DNA of 64,000 nt, taken from Phalacrocorax aristotelis. Its lineage: Eukaryota > Chordata > Aves > Suliformes > Phalacrocoracidae. The notes beneath the pieces are model-generated. The model worked only from the letters and a program-made list of their open reading frames with translations, had not been told where the DNA came from and did no database searches. This document shows, piece after piece, positions 14,901 to 24,608 of this stretch (position 1 is its first letter; each line of letters begins with the position of its first letter). The position numbers were made by a program, and so were the translations under genes. The stretch lies in assembly GCF_949628215.1 (NCBI RefSeq), contig NC_134276.1, forward strand, positions 130,014,125 to 130,078,124. Direction: 5' to 3'.

Positions 14901-17900
14901 TCAGGACCAATTATATTTCTGTTCTGGGTTATTCATGGCTTTCCCTGCACTGGCTTTATTTCTCCCTGCAGGCCTGCTGAAGCAGGCAGGAGTCAACATG
15001 AGAAAGTTGCCCAAGGAAGTGGAAGTTTATTTAATGACCAGTCCTTCAGCCCCGTTCTGTAGTAAGTAGCAATGAGAAAAAAATTAAGTCAGAAGGGTGT
15101 TGACCAAATGAGGCAGATCCCTGGGGAGGCCAGGCAACCCACCATCCCCATCACAATCAGCTGCTGTGTCCCAGATGATCTGACACACACGGCTGAAGAG
15201 CAATAACCCTGCACATCTCCCCCATAAAGCCCTTTCCAATGAGTTTATTAGTGTGGGCACAGTCCTGGATTAGACAGCTACATGGCTTCAGGACTGAAGC
15301 AAAGGGTAGTGAAAATGCCTGGCTGTTTAGGCTGAACTATGCAGACCTGCCCACTGTGCCTCTCAAACCACACAGACTAGTTTCTTTCTTATGCCTGTTT
15401 ATGCTAATTTCTTGTTTCTGCTGGTGGGGCTGGGGATGAATGCTAGAGGCCTTCTTTTGGCAGGGGAAGGTCCAATTGATAGTACCTGCCCTCAGTCCCA
15501 CATACTTTGCCTCTTGCTCAGCCCATCACAGCCTGGTTGAGTTCCACTTGCAGAAGAAAAGAAACAGAGTCACCAGCATTGAGATCGCTTTCTTTAGCAA
15601 CAGCACCAAGGACACAGTGAAGATCACCATGTGAGTAACAGTACCTGCTTCTGGACTGTTTTATCCCAGCTCTGTGTGTAAGGATGTTTATGCCAATCCA
15701 GGAAAAGCACAATAACAGCATATCTCCCTGAGTGCAGTCATGGTGTGATGAACCACAACCTTTCTTCTTGAGTCCCTCTGCTCTCAAGAACTGGTCATCT
15801 GCTACCATCACTCAGTAACCCTGGCTAGGTCCACCTCTTCCCTGAGGGCACAAAGCAGTAGGTATAGTCCGGGATCCCCAGATTTGTATACTTTTGTGTT
15901 GCTATGCTGGTGCCTTTTCTACACCATACCCTTGCCTGGTGCCAATTCAAACCGCAATCACTGTCAGATAGTTATTAGCTCTACTCTGCCAGACAGAGAT
16001 GGCTACAGCAAGACCCCATTCACCAGAGCTCCCAGACTGATGGACTTGATGGCTTAGACATTTCTCCTGATGCCCAGTAGGACATCAGTTGCAAAGAGGA
16101 GACAAGTGCATCTCTGCACAGTCAGAAATGTGTTCAGTAGCTTGTTGCCACTGCAGTAATGCAGCAAAGCTCTCAGGCTCCCATTGTAGGCAAAAGTCCA
16201 GGGGGCAGGGGAACAAGACCACATGTGTAGCAGACAGATCTCTTTTGAAAGCACCACCCTCCTCCAAACCATATCTGAATTAAAGAACCAGACTCAGACT
16301 CCTATTCCAGAGCCCTTGCCTCAGGGGGATCTCCCCACCACAGAGAAGTTCCCCAAAAGAAGTTTTCCTCACTTCTTCCTACACCTTCCTGTCCGCTGCT
16401 GTGGGCTGAGAACCACAATATAAGCAAGCAGCTAGCACACGCCGCTGGCTGCCTAGGAAGCAGGAAAGCAGTCTGCTAAAGAGCCCCAGCCAGGTCTCCT
16501 AGGATCAGAGGTGTGCCAGTGCTGGTTCCCACACAGTCCTTACTGGAAAGCCAAAACATTGTGACCTGAAGCTAATTGTGTTGCTGCTTCAGTCCTGGGC
16601 ACCAGGAGGTAGAGGTAAGAACCAGGGAAGGGGAAGCCACACTCCAGAGCACTCTCCAGCATGACACCACTGCTTGGTCACAGCTTTGCAGCCAGGCACT
16701 GCAATTTGGAGTTTATATTCCAGCCTGGTGGAGCTCAGTCTGTTCAACCTCTCCCCAACTTGGAAGCCCAGTCTGCCTTTTCCAAAGATGCAGGAGGGAG
16801 GAAATCATAACACCCAGGTCAAGACAGAACCCTGATCTGTTCAGGAAGACATGCAGCGCTTCCTTTTGCAATGTTGGACACAAGATTTGATAGGTACCCA
16901 GCAGGAGGCATGTGAGCACTAGAGAGAAAGGCTGCCTAGGGAAGTGAGGCAGGCAGGCAGGCAATCCTGAGGCTTTGCTGTACCCTCAAGTTTTAATGAG
17001 ACAGTAGAGTTATGGCAGTGTGACCTATCCAGAGATACCCTACCCTGGGAGAACAGCAGCTGTGTTTCATTTAAGTGCCATCCTAGGAAGCACAAGGCTA
17101 AAATGAAAATTTTGCTTCCAGCAATAAACTTACAGATTTGAGAGTATAAAATTGAAGATATCCCTTTTAATTCACACTGTAGCAAAGAAACTTCCCTGTT
17201 CTAGGCAAAGCTCAGCCCTCCAGTGCAGACAAGCTCAGAATGTCAAACGGGCATCTGAACATAGATTCTTACATTGCAGTTCAGACACTGATAGATCACT
17301 GACTTATTTCAGGTGATCTGATATGCATGTCATCCTGTAGTTCCCCAGAAGCGTACAGGGACTTGGGAGTGTTCAGACAGTCTCATACCTTCAGCAAGTG
17401 ACTCACACAGTTGTGTCTTACCTCACATTCTCTTGTCCCTTCTCCTCCCCCGAACACAAATTCCAATCTGACTCCTGAGGATACCATTACCCCACACGTT
17501 GCTTAGCGTGCCCAAGATACATGTCCCCAAGCCCTATAGCTGCCATGGGGCTGACAGAGCAAGGAGCTTGTTACAGAGCGCACTTCCCAGCTGCATTGCC
17601 ATTGCTTACACATCGCATGACATCATTCCCCATATACAAGAAAACATACTTCTGAAGCCAGCCATCCAAAGGTTGTGTGGGGTTGGACCAAATGTCAGTC
17701 CCTGGAGTGACTTTCTTCGGCCTGCTTAAACTTATTGTGTTCCTCTGTCCTAGGACGGGGCTGGATCCTGCCCTTGGACGATATGCAGTAGACAGATGGC
17801 CTCCCCTCTCTTTTCCATTTACCATCCATTATTCACCTTTATAGTCACAATTTCATGATGCTTCCTATTTTTGGCAGCTTCAAGCCAGACACAGACATAG

Positions 17901-20900
17901 ACTCACAAAACCTCCAACATCTACCACTGCAGTTTAAGGGAGATACTGGATATACTGGTTTGGGTTGGCCACTGTGGCCTCAGAGGATGCTGAGTGCAGC
18001 TGTAAGCGTGCTCCTGGGAGCAACTTCGGTTAGCAGAATTGTAGGCTCTTCCTAACCCTTTTGTCACCTCTTCCCTTTCCCTAACATCATGTTTCTGATC
18101 AGGCAGTTACCCAGGTGCTTCTGTGATTGCGCTGAGTCAGCTTCACCCATATTCTTCATAAGCACAAGGAAATCTATGATCTCTTGCTCTTAGAGGTGCC
18201 ACATAGATCAAGCATAAGGAGGCCCATTGAATGGACTCCACAGAAGGGAGGTGGCCCACCTATGTAAATTGGCTGGGCAGCACCCCTTCTTAACACACAA
18301 CCAACTGAGCTCTGATCATTGGCTGGTTACCCAACCTCTGGCATTTCTCAGTTCATGTTACCTGGGTAAGAGCACAGGGACAGAGAGAGGTCCCTCTATC
18401 CAAGCATCCCACCTTCAGCATGGTCAGAAGCAAATCCCTAGAGAAGAGTATAAAAAAAGGCAGTATAAACATGTAGCAATACTTCCCCCAGATAGTTTCC
18501 CAGTGTCTGACTCATTAAATCTCAGGGACTTTCAGAGCCAAAGATGAGATCTTTGTCCTTATTAGCTCCCAATGCTTTTGTCTTCCACAAACTTGTCCAG
18601 TCCCCCTCCCATGACTTGTACAGTCATGTAAACTTTCTAGACCCACAACATCCCACAGCAATGGTTTTAACAGCTTAAAATGAATGGTACTCTGTGCAGT
18701 GTGCAATCTTTTTTGAGCGTACCACCTGTTAGCTTGCTTTGATGATCCCTAGTTTCTGCACTGGAAGAAATGGTGAACAACCAATCCCTACCCGTGCCAT
18801 TCATGATTTCATAGATGTTGACCTTATCTACCACTTACCTCTCTGTAATCTGGGCAGTGTTTCAATCTATATGCAACAGCAAGCAGAGTTGTTGTAATTG
18901 TGTGATGGAAGGAAGGATATTTATACAGAAATTTTCCTGACTTTAGAGATAAAACATGGAGAGACAGCCAATAAGACTCTCATGCAATGCTCATCTGTTT
19001 TGACAGATGAGTCTTCTCCCTCCGTTTTAGTAAGTGAGAGCTCCACAACAAGACCTCGGTTCCTCTAATGGTTCAACACATCGGCATATGGCCTGCATCT
19101 GCAGGTTGATTGAACGTTCTCCTTCATGTCTTTCATCTTGCCTTGCAGACCTAAGCAGCAGGAGATGGGCAAACGGCTGCTGGCCCATAGAGTTCCCCTC
19201 TGCCAGATAAACAGTGTGACACTGAAGTATCTCTCCAAGAATCATTTTTGGAAGAAGGATGAGTCATTCATTGTCGGCAAGTTCTGTGCAGCCCCGCTGC
19301 CTCTTGATAGCAAGTAAGTCGCAGGAATATCTTACAGGAATCCACTGAGCCTGTGGATCCAGGCTGTGGTTTGAAACGATGCACTGTCATGCACCGTTCC
19401 CAGATTGTTATCCGCAGCGAGACAGATTCTGTCTGTTAACGTGCTTCACTGATGAGACGCCAGGTGGCTAACATACAGAACAATTTTATTAAGTTTTCCA
19501 CTGTGCTTAAGCAAGTCACTTTAGCCTATATAGTAAGCCCAATACATAATGACACAGAAATTGGTAGAGCAAGATACATGTAACTGGGGGAAGGGGAATA
19601 CAACCTGTTCGGTGTTCCAGTAGTCCACAGCAAGGTCAAAGGCGGTGGGGGTCTCAGACCAGCTGAGAGGGAGCTCCACCAAGTTACTCCCATGCTCCGA
19701 TTTTATAGCTGGTGTGAAGCCCCTAGTCCCCACATAACTTTGTGCCCGGAATCTTAATCACCGCAGCACACCTTGCTACGACTCTTGGAGCTGAAGAGGG
19801 GCTGTTTGGGTAGGTAAATGTGGGGCAAGGAGGGAGGAAAGCCTCATGGTTTAGTGAAACTGTTCACACTTCTATAATTTAAAGGAACCACACAACTAAA
19901 CCCTCAACCATGAGTTGTGCTTGTGATTAGCATTACTTGCAAGTGGTTGACAGCTCCTTGATTTGGTTTAAATACTTCCCCCAGGGTGTTCTGTTAGAAA
20001 CTGTCCAGTCTGTTGACATACGTTTACACCTAATTTTCTGGCAGCCAATAAGCAGTGTAGGGAGTGGCAGAGGCATGTTATTGGAGTCTGCACAGCTGGG
20101 GCCGTGGGCTAAGCAAGGGCCCAGGTCTTCACTAGTTCTGCCCTTCACTTCAGCCTCATCGTTGCGTTCCCTCTTCAGCAGATCCCTGACATTAGTCTGG
20201 TCCCAGGGTCAGGACCCCACACTCTCCCATTTAGATAAATATGTAAAGAGGTCTCTCTTATCCTCTCTGTGTCCCTATGTAAATAATTTTCTACCTGTTA
20301 GAGAGAAAATCTTCCAAGGTAGTTTTCTAGGAGTTTTGTATGATTCTTTCCCCAGGATAAAGGTATTGTGCCATGGAAGGAAAATGGCTGCAACTCACGT
20401 CACCTTGAAGATGCTTAAGGCACAAACCATTGCAAAAGCTTGTACTAACTACATATTGTTCCTTTTTTCCTTGCTTGCTCTCTCCATCTTCCCCATCTAC
20501 AATGGGCCCCCATTTGAAATATGAGAGATGCACATTTTTCAGGATGAGACAACAGAAGACCAGTAATTCATTTCTGCTTCTTATACTGCACAGGTTTATA
20601 AAGCACTAAGGCGAAAGACAACCATTTTTGCATTTCCTGGGCTGGGCATTGTAGAGTATATGCCTTTGGCCATAATTACCTTATCCAGAGTAGAAGCAGC
20701 CAAGCCCTTCTCATCCTGGGAGAGATAACAGTCTTCTCCGTAATACATTATTCTTGCCAGGAGTTTTGCAGATCCAGGGTTATTGCAGGCTGGGAGAAAT
20801 AGCTTTGACTATAGGGACACCTTAAACACTGTCCACATTGTTTCTGAGTTGACTCTTATGCTGGCTCCAGGCTGAAGCAAGCTAGTGGGTACTCCAAAGC

Positions 20901-21590
20901 AGGGAAAACCATAAGAGAAGGGAGTCTGGGCTCCCATTCAAATTCTGTTCTGATGGGCAGTAAGGAGACTCAAGCACAAGGCAGTAAAAATATATATAGT
21001 AGACCCAGATGGGGGGAGGGGAGGAAGAGGCGTTCCTGTGTAAATACCAGGCACACCCTTAAGCGTAAGGGGTATTCCTTAGTAGCGTAATTTGCAGAGT
21101 AAAGCACTCCAAAGTTGTGATGGACGTGCAGAAACATGCCTTTTTATCACTGATGAATGGGACAGCATGCCACACTGCCTTAAGGGTGCACTACCCTGCA
21201 CCCCTGGAAGCACTGGACTTGGCTGTGGTTCAGATAGGGAGCTGTAGAGTTGCACAGCTATGCTTTTGTCACTAAACTGGGAGCACTCAGAGCAACAATA
21301 GTATTGCTAGGAGGTGGTAGAAAAGTGAGGACACGATCCCATACACACCCCTCCAGCCAATTCATCCCAGCCAGGGCACAGCACCCTGTTTATCACATCC
21401 TTGCAAAGCAGCACAAGGTCCACCTGCAGCTTACTTGCCTCTGTGTTAGGACAGCAACCTCTGCCTGTTAATGCACAGCCTGACTTCCCTGTGCTCTTCT
21501 TGCAGCAGGACAATGTCATGCCTGCCCTGGAACCTCACCCTCCCCACCAACATGGACATCTCCTACGAGCTGCCCATTGCTTGTGCCTAG
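2903..21590 (+). CDS. PLA1A: Phosphatidylserine-specific phospholipase A1 (PLA1A), 11 coding exons, complete
   Basis: This secreted enzyme of the pancreatic lipase family removes the sn-1 acyl chain of phosphatidylserine, giving 2-acyl-lysophosphatidylserine. Coding exons are 2903-2975, 5346-5547, 6868-7045, 8507-8615, 11820-11921, 12786-12875, 13770-13937, 14972-15061, 15522-15630, 19149-19313 and 21506-21590. All introns are GT..AG and the phases agree throughout, giving 1371 nt, or 456 residues plus stop, the length I recall for human PLA1A. Residues about 9-24 are a hydrophobic signal peptide ([11 protein letters not shown]). The nucleophile motif GVSLG puts Ser at 166, LDPAGP puts Asp at 190 and CDH puts His at 260, the positions I recall as the human triad. 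Possible N-glycosylation sites include NSS, NVT and NST. The C-terminal part matches the family ([12 protein letters not shown]). The gene looks intact and is convergent with POPDC2. Confidence 0.96.
3500..3757 (+). mobile_element. CR1 LINE 3' fragment
   Basis: The + strand encodes the CR1 C-terminal signature [20 protein letters not shown], followed by the typical CR1 3' UTR (GGACTTGATGATCC) and the ATTCTATG-like terminal repeat ending near 3757. The element is 5'-truncated and lies in PLA1A intron 1. The 5' edge is approximate. Confidence 0.9.
4431..4805 (-). mobile_element. CR1 LINE 3' fragment
   Basis: Starts with the reverse complement of the CR1 terminus (atcgaatcagagaatcattt) and continues through cagcctgttccaatgctcga and the ggtagttgtagagagcgata segment. 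It is a minus-strand, 5'-truncated copy in PLA1A intron 1 with clear divergence from the other copies. Confidence 0.9.
5346..5547 (+). CDS. PLA1A: PLA1A coding exon 2
   Basis: The exon follows ttgcag and ends before gtgaga. It encodes residues 25-92 of the N-terminal lipase domain, including [19 protein letters not shown], then LLFTSS and the family-typical KIIIHGFR at its end. Confidence 0.94.
6868..7045 (+). CDS. PLA1A: PLA1A coding exon 3
   Basis: Residues 93-151, beginning LGTKPSWVD and containing [19 protein letters not shown], the strand and oxyanion-region sequence typical of the lipase family. ENVTQ is a possible N-glycosylation site. The exon ends in phase 0 before gtaagc. Confidence 0.95.
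8507..8615 (+). CDS. PLA1A: PLA1A coding exon 4 (catalytic serine)
   Basis: Residues 152-187. It contains [14 protein letters not shown], the GXSXG nucleophile elbow, with the catalytic serine as residue 166. The donor is gtatca, weaker than the others in the gene. Confidence 0.95.
9501..9665 (-). mobile_element. CR1-like LINE fragment (diverged)
   Basis: Begins gatcacagaatgatttagg, then agaagggaccttggaaggtc and a degraded CR1 continuation to about the ccagggatggagatt motif. It is a minus-strand fragment in PLA1A intron 4. Similarity fades after 9665, so the 5' end is uncertain. Confidence 0.7.
11820..11921 (+). CDS. PLA1A: PLA1A coding exon 5 (catalytic aspartate)
   Basis: Begins by completing a Gly codon, then [18 protein letters not shown]. 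The Asp of LDPAGP is residue 190, the acid of the triad. It continues [14 protein letters not shown] and ends in phase 1 before gtaagc. Confidence 0.95.
12786..12875 (+). CDS. PLA1A: PLA1A coding exon 6
   Basis: Encodes [20 protein letters not shown] and then [10 protein letters not shown], the loop before the lid region. The acceptor is ttccag and the donor gtgaga. The phase is 1 at both ends. Confidence 0.94.
13770..13937 (+). CDS. PLA1A: PLA1A coding exon 7 (catalytic histidine)
   Basis: Residues 252-307. [19 protein letters not shown] carries the catalytic His at residue 260. The cysteine-rich stretch that follows ([21 protein letters not shown]) matches the end of the lipase domain in the family. 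Confidence 0.95.
14972..15061 (+). CDS. PLA1A: PLA1A coding exon 8
   Basis: Encodes [20 protein letters not shown] and then MTSPSAPFC, the start of the C-terminal domain. The acceptor is ctgcag, the donor gtaagt and the phase 1 at both ends. Confidence 0.92.
15522..15630 (+). CDS. PLA1A: PLA1A coding exon 9
   Basis: Encodes [15 protein letters not shown] and then [17 protein letters not shown], a beta-rich part of the C-terminal domain with a possible N-glycosylation site (NST). It ends in phase 2 before gtgagt. Confidence 0.93.
19149..19313 (+). CDS. PLA1A: PLA1A coding exon 10
   Basis: Encodes [20 protein letters not shown] through [15 protein letters not shown], matching the PLA1A C-terminal region. 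The acceptor is ttgcag, the donor gtaagt, and it ends in phase 2 (AA). Confidence 0.94.
19385..20526 (-). mobile_element. Probable solo LTR of an endogenous retrovirus
   Basis: Read on the minus strand, this stretch has a TATAAAA (19701-19707), an AATAAA (19485-19490) about 215 bases further on, and about 100 bases more ending in CATGACA, the layout of U3-R-U5. Its outer ends, TGTCAT and ATGAGA on the + strand, are inverted repeats with one mismatch. Each is directly flanked by gatgcac (19378-19384 and 20527-20533). I see no gag, pol or env, so it looks like a solo LTR fossil lying antisense in PLA1A intron 10. The family is not identified. A 7-base flank is longer than the usual 4-6, so the last base or two may match by chance and the outer right edge is less sure than the left. 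Confidence 0.6.
21506..21590 (+). CDS. PLA1A: PLA1A last coding exon 11
   Basis: Encodes [20 protein letters not shown] and ends ELPIACA then TAG, close to the human ending (..LKIACV). The acceptor is a tandem tgcagcag: using the first AG starts the exon at 21506, and using the second starts it at 21509 and swaps Asn-Arg for Lys. Both keep the frame. Confidence 0.92.
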
Positions 21591-21935
21591 CACTGGCTTC
21601 GGAGCATGCAGGCGTACCCAAAACTGGAAAGGCGCTCCAAACCTATTGCTGCTCACTGCTCACACATACTTTCACCACAAAACTGGATGGGTTTTTTTAC
21701 TTCCCGCATTAGGGACAGGATGCCAAGGAAAAGAACGGTGCAGCAGATTGGTTACACCAGTTCAAAGACTTGCACCTTAGGTATACTGTACCCGGCTCTG
21801 CAAGTGAGACGGGCAAGTCATTTAAGCTCAAGGTTCGGAGCTGTATGAAAGAAGATGATGATATCACTCTTCCTACAACAGAAGTATTGGGACGATTAAT
21901 TTGTATTTTATATCAAAGTGCCCTGAGAATTTCTT

Positions 21936-21941
21936 ATTAAA
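21936..21941 (+). terminator. Candidate PLA1A poly(A) signal (ATTAAA)
   Basis: ATTAAA lies about 346 bases after the PLA1A stop, with a GT-rich stretch (tgtggtcaggttcggg) about 40 bases downstream. It is the first plausible hexamer on the + strand after the stop. Confidence 0.5.
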
Positions 21942-24522
21942 GATGAGAAGTATTATTTTTCTTCATCGGGGAAAACCATGTGGTCAGGTTCGGGACAGGA
22001 AGGAGTCATTCTTGGCCAATGCTCCAATGGGAAGCTCACTCGTATCTACAAGACACTTTCAGAGTGAGACCCCATTGATTTCATGTTAGTGCTCCTGCTC
22101 AATAATTAATCTCCTTCCTGTGACAGGCCTGGAGCAGCTCTTCTGGCTGTTGGCTTGTTCTCTTTGAAGGTCACATGAAACAGACACCAGGAGCACAGAA
22201 GTGCTCTTGCATCCAATTTTGCATTGCTTTGAACAACAGCCCAGGACAGAAGGTAATAGGAGCAGAATGGAGCATCATAGCTACAGGGCCACCTAACACA
22301 GATTAGTCCCAGGAACTCAGCACAGCCTTTCAGACGTGGAAAAGTAGCTGAGATTTGGAAAGAATTGGTGCAAGATTACAATATGAGACACACATACACA
22401 GAAACAGCCCTCACCCATCCACACTTTTTCCACCATCTTGCTGTATATGCAGATTAAAGAGGAGTAAGTCTTACATCACTTCTGGCAACAAACCACACCT
22501 TCTGTAGATCATTTTCTGTGGTTCCCTGGACTGACTTCACTGGATGATAGAAAAGTGCACCAGGAACACTGTGGTCAAGAGAGGGGCACACTAAAGACAC
22601 ATCTGCTGTGATGAAGCCTCAGTCATTTGGCATGAGCTGTCACTACTGCTCCACTAGACACTGTCACTGCAGAGTTAGCGTCTGCTTTCAGCTCACGTCC
22701 AAGCTTTTGGTCCCTGCCATGTGGCTGTTTGGAAAGCCGGCTAACAAACACCTTCTCCAGCATACACTCAGCAGAGGATTAGAGCTGGGCTCTGACAACC
22801 TGACAGAGATCCAGGTTAGTTGGTGCCATGATTGAAGGGTTTCCAGGGAGCTTCTTCTTGAAGACTGGAGTATAACCTCAGCAGGCACCTGCGAAGGGCA
22901 GTGTGTAATTCAGCCCAAGCCAGTCCACTGCTTCAAGGAGGTGTATAAAACACCACAACGGACTCAGTTTCATTGTGCATTTCGGTTCCTTTGCAGAAGG
23001 GGGTCCAGCAGCTCTCGTGTTAATTTGCTGGAGACATTTCCTAGCTGTGAAGGGCAATGGGGTCAGGCTGAAGCAAGAATACAGCAACAGAGCATGGTGA
23101 CAACCATTGGCAGAATGATCCTCAGGCCTGGGGCAGCCCCATTCCCCTGCCCTGGGGTGACAGTAAAGGCAAGCAGAACAAAGAGTGTTGTACACCATGG
23201 ATCCCACTTACTCGCCACTTAAGAAGCCTCCCAGACCTCAGGAAGAGTGCCAGATCCTAGGGTGTGGATCTCGCCCAGCAAAGACTTGCAAGACACTCTA
23301 AACCGGTCTCTGGGCCATAGGCCCTGTGTGAGCATCACAAGGGAGGTAGGGCTGCCTCCACCAGCCGAGGCTGACACAGAGCCAGCCCTACATGAAGGAT
23401 GGCTGTGCCGCTGCGTGTCTGTGCCAAGAGGTACTGAAGAACACCCTGCCCTGTGCGTGGTGATGGAGGGATTGATGTTCCTTGCTCCGCCCCTGGATAT
23501 CTGCCCTGGAGACACTACTACCCTCACCGCCCAGCTTGGTTGCACCAGGCTCTGTGGAACAGAGGATTCCTCCACTCGGACTGTGATCTCCGATTCCCTG
23601 ACAGAGGAAATGGCTGGGGAAACCTGTCAGCCTGTTGCAACTGAACTTGGAAGAGGCCTTGCATCTCCACACTATTTTCATCTAAGATACTGCACTTCTC
23701 CCTGCCAGTGGCTGCTCTCCATGCAGGTGTTTTGTACTCACGTCTTCAGTGTGTGCACTTTGAGGTCATCCCCCATTGAGCACAAAAAAAAAAAAGAGGT
23801 TCAGGCTCTCCTTCCTGCCTACACCTGCACCCAGTCCCAATTCCTCTCCTTTCTTATTCCAAATATATCAATTCAAACAACCAACCTTTCTCTGTAAGTC
23901 AGTAACTTCTTTGAGAAGTGATGCTTGTCAAAAATGAAAAATCCTAACCCCTGGAAAAGGAATTTCTGGTCTTACTACAGAGGATGCCCAGTGGGATGCG
24001 TGATAGCAGATCTCCATATCATGCTCTCCAGTATAAGCCCATTACCAAAACCATCAGGCAGCCCATTTTCCCCTGTCCTTTCCCCCCATTCCTTCAGATC
24101 ATCTCAAGCCTTTCAGACAGTGTTATGTCCTTCTCCAAATCCTCAAACACCAGTAGTTTAATCTCTGACTTTAATGGGAATCATTAAATCAAAGGGAACA
24201 CAGATTCTGCAAGCAGGCTGGTATCGCTTGCAGTGATATCAGTGTACCTTGGTATCAGAGCTGCCGACGCACCTCAGAGAGGCAGGACTAGAAAACAAAC
24301 CGGGGAAGCACGCTGGGGCAGGCAGCTCTGGTGAACAACCGTGGGGTGGGAGGTGCTGGAGTGCCACACCGCAGTCTCACGCGTGTGCTTCATGTGCTCC
24401 CGAGTGTACACGTCTGCAGGCAGACATCTCAGTGCTTGCTAAAGAGTGTCTCTCTGGTCAGAAACCTATGTGAGATTACGCTCCCTCGGAGAGGCTTTGG
24501 GATCAAAACAGCCTGTTGTTCC
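21942..24522. other. Interval between convergent PLA1A and POPDC2
   Basis: No conserved exon is seen. The 216-residue open frame at 23247-23897 resembles nothing I know. Two TTTAAT motifs (ATTAAA on the minus strand) near 24155 and 24170 could end the long-spliced POPDC2 transcript, about 350 bases after its stop. Confidence 0.45.
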
Positions 24523-24608
24523 CTAGAGTTCGGGGGTCTGAGTGGGAGCCAGAGGGGCTTGTCCTTTGCAGAACGGGTGGGGGGAACTCCAGAGAAGGTT
24601 TCCAGAGG
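24523..24608 (-). CDS. POPDC2: POPDC2 alternative last exon
   Basis: After a CT-rich tract and ctgcag, 86 bases encode a tail ending KGQAPLAPTQTPEL and TAG. The human POPDC2 ending I recall is RGQAPLAPTHTPEL. Joined to the phase-1 donor at 28564 the junction reads RPDSDLL-ASG, against human RPDSGIL-ASR, with the frame kept. This makes a 360-residue isoform. The (AG)n tract at 24631-24657 is the polypyrimidine tract of this acceptor on the minus strand. Confidence 0.88.

Larger units (their letters stand above)
2976..19148 (+). other. PLA1A: PLA1A introns 1-9, overall content
   Basis: Introns between the exons listed run from about 0.46 kb (intron 8) to 3.5 kb (intron 9). Intron 1 holds two CR1 fragments and intron 4 a third. 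Intron 2 begins with a pyrimidine-rich stretch near 5900-5990. The rest is unique-looking sequence in which I see no further gene. Confidence 0.6.

Noticed and set aside
19937-20524. 195-residue + strand open frame
   Set aside because: It lies inside the probable solo LTR, on its antisense strand, and resembles no protein.
23247-23897. 216-residue open frame between PLA1A and POPDC2
   Set aside because: No domain, no recognisable homologue and no splice context; it is likely to be chance.
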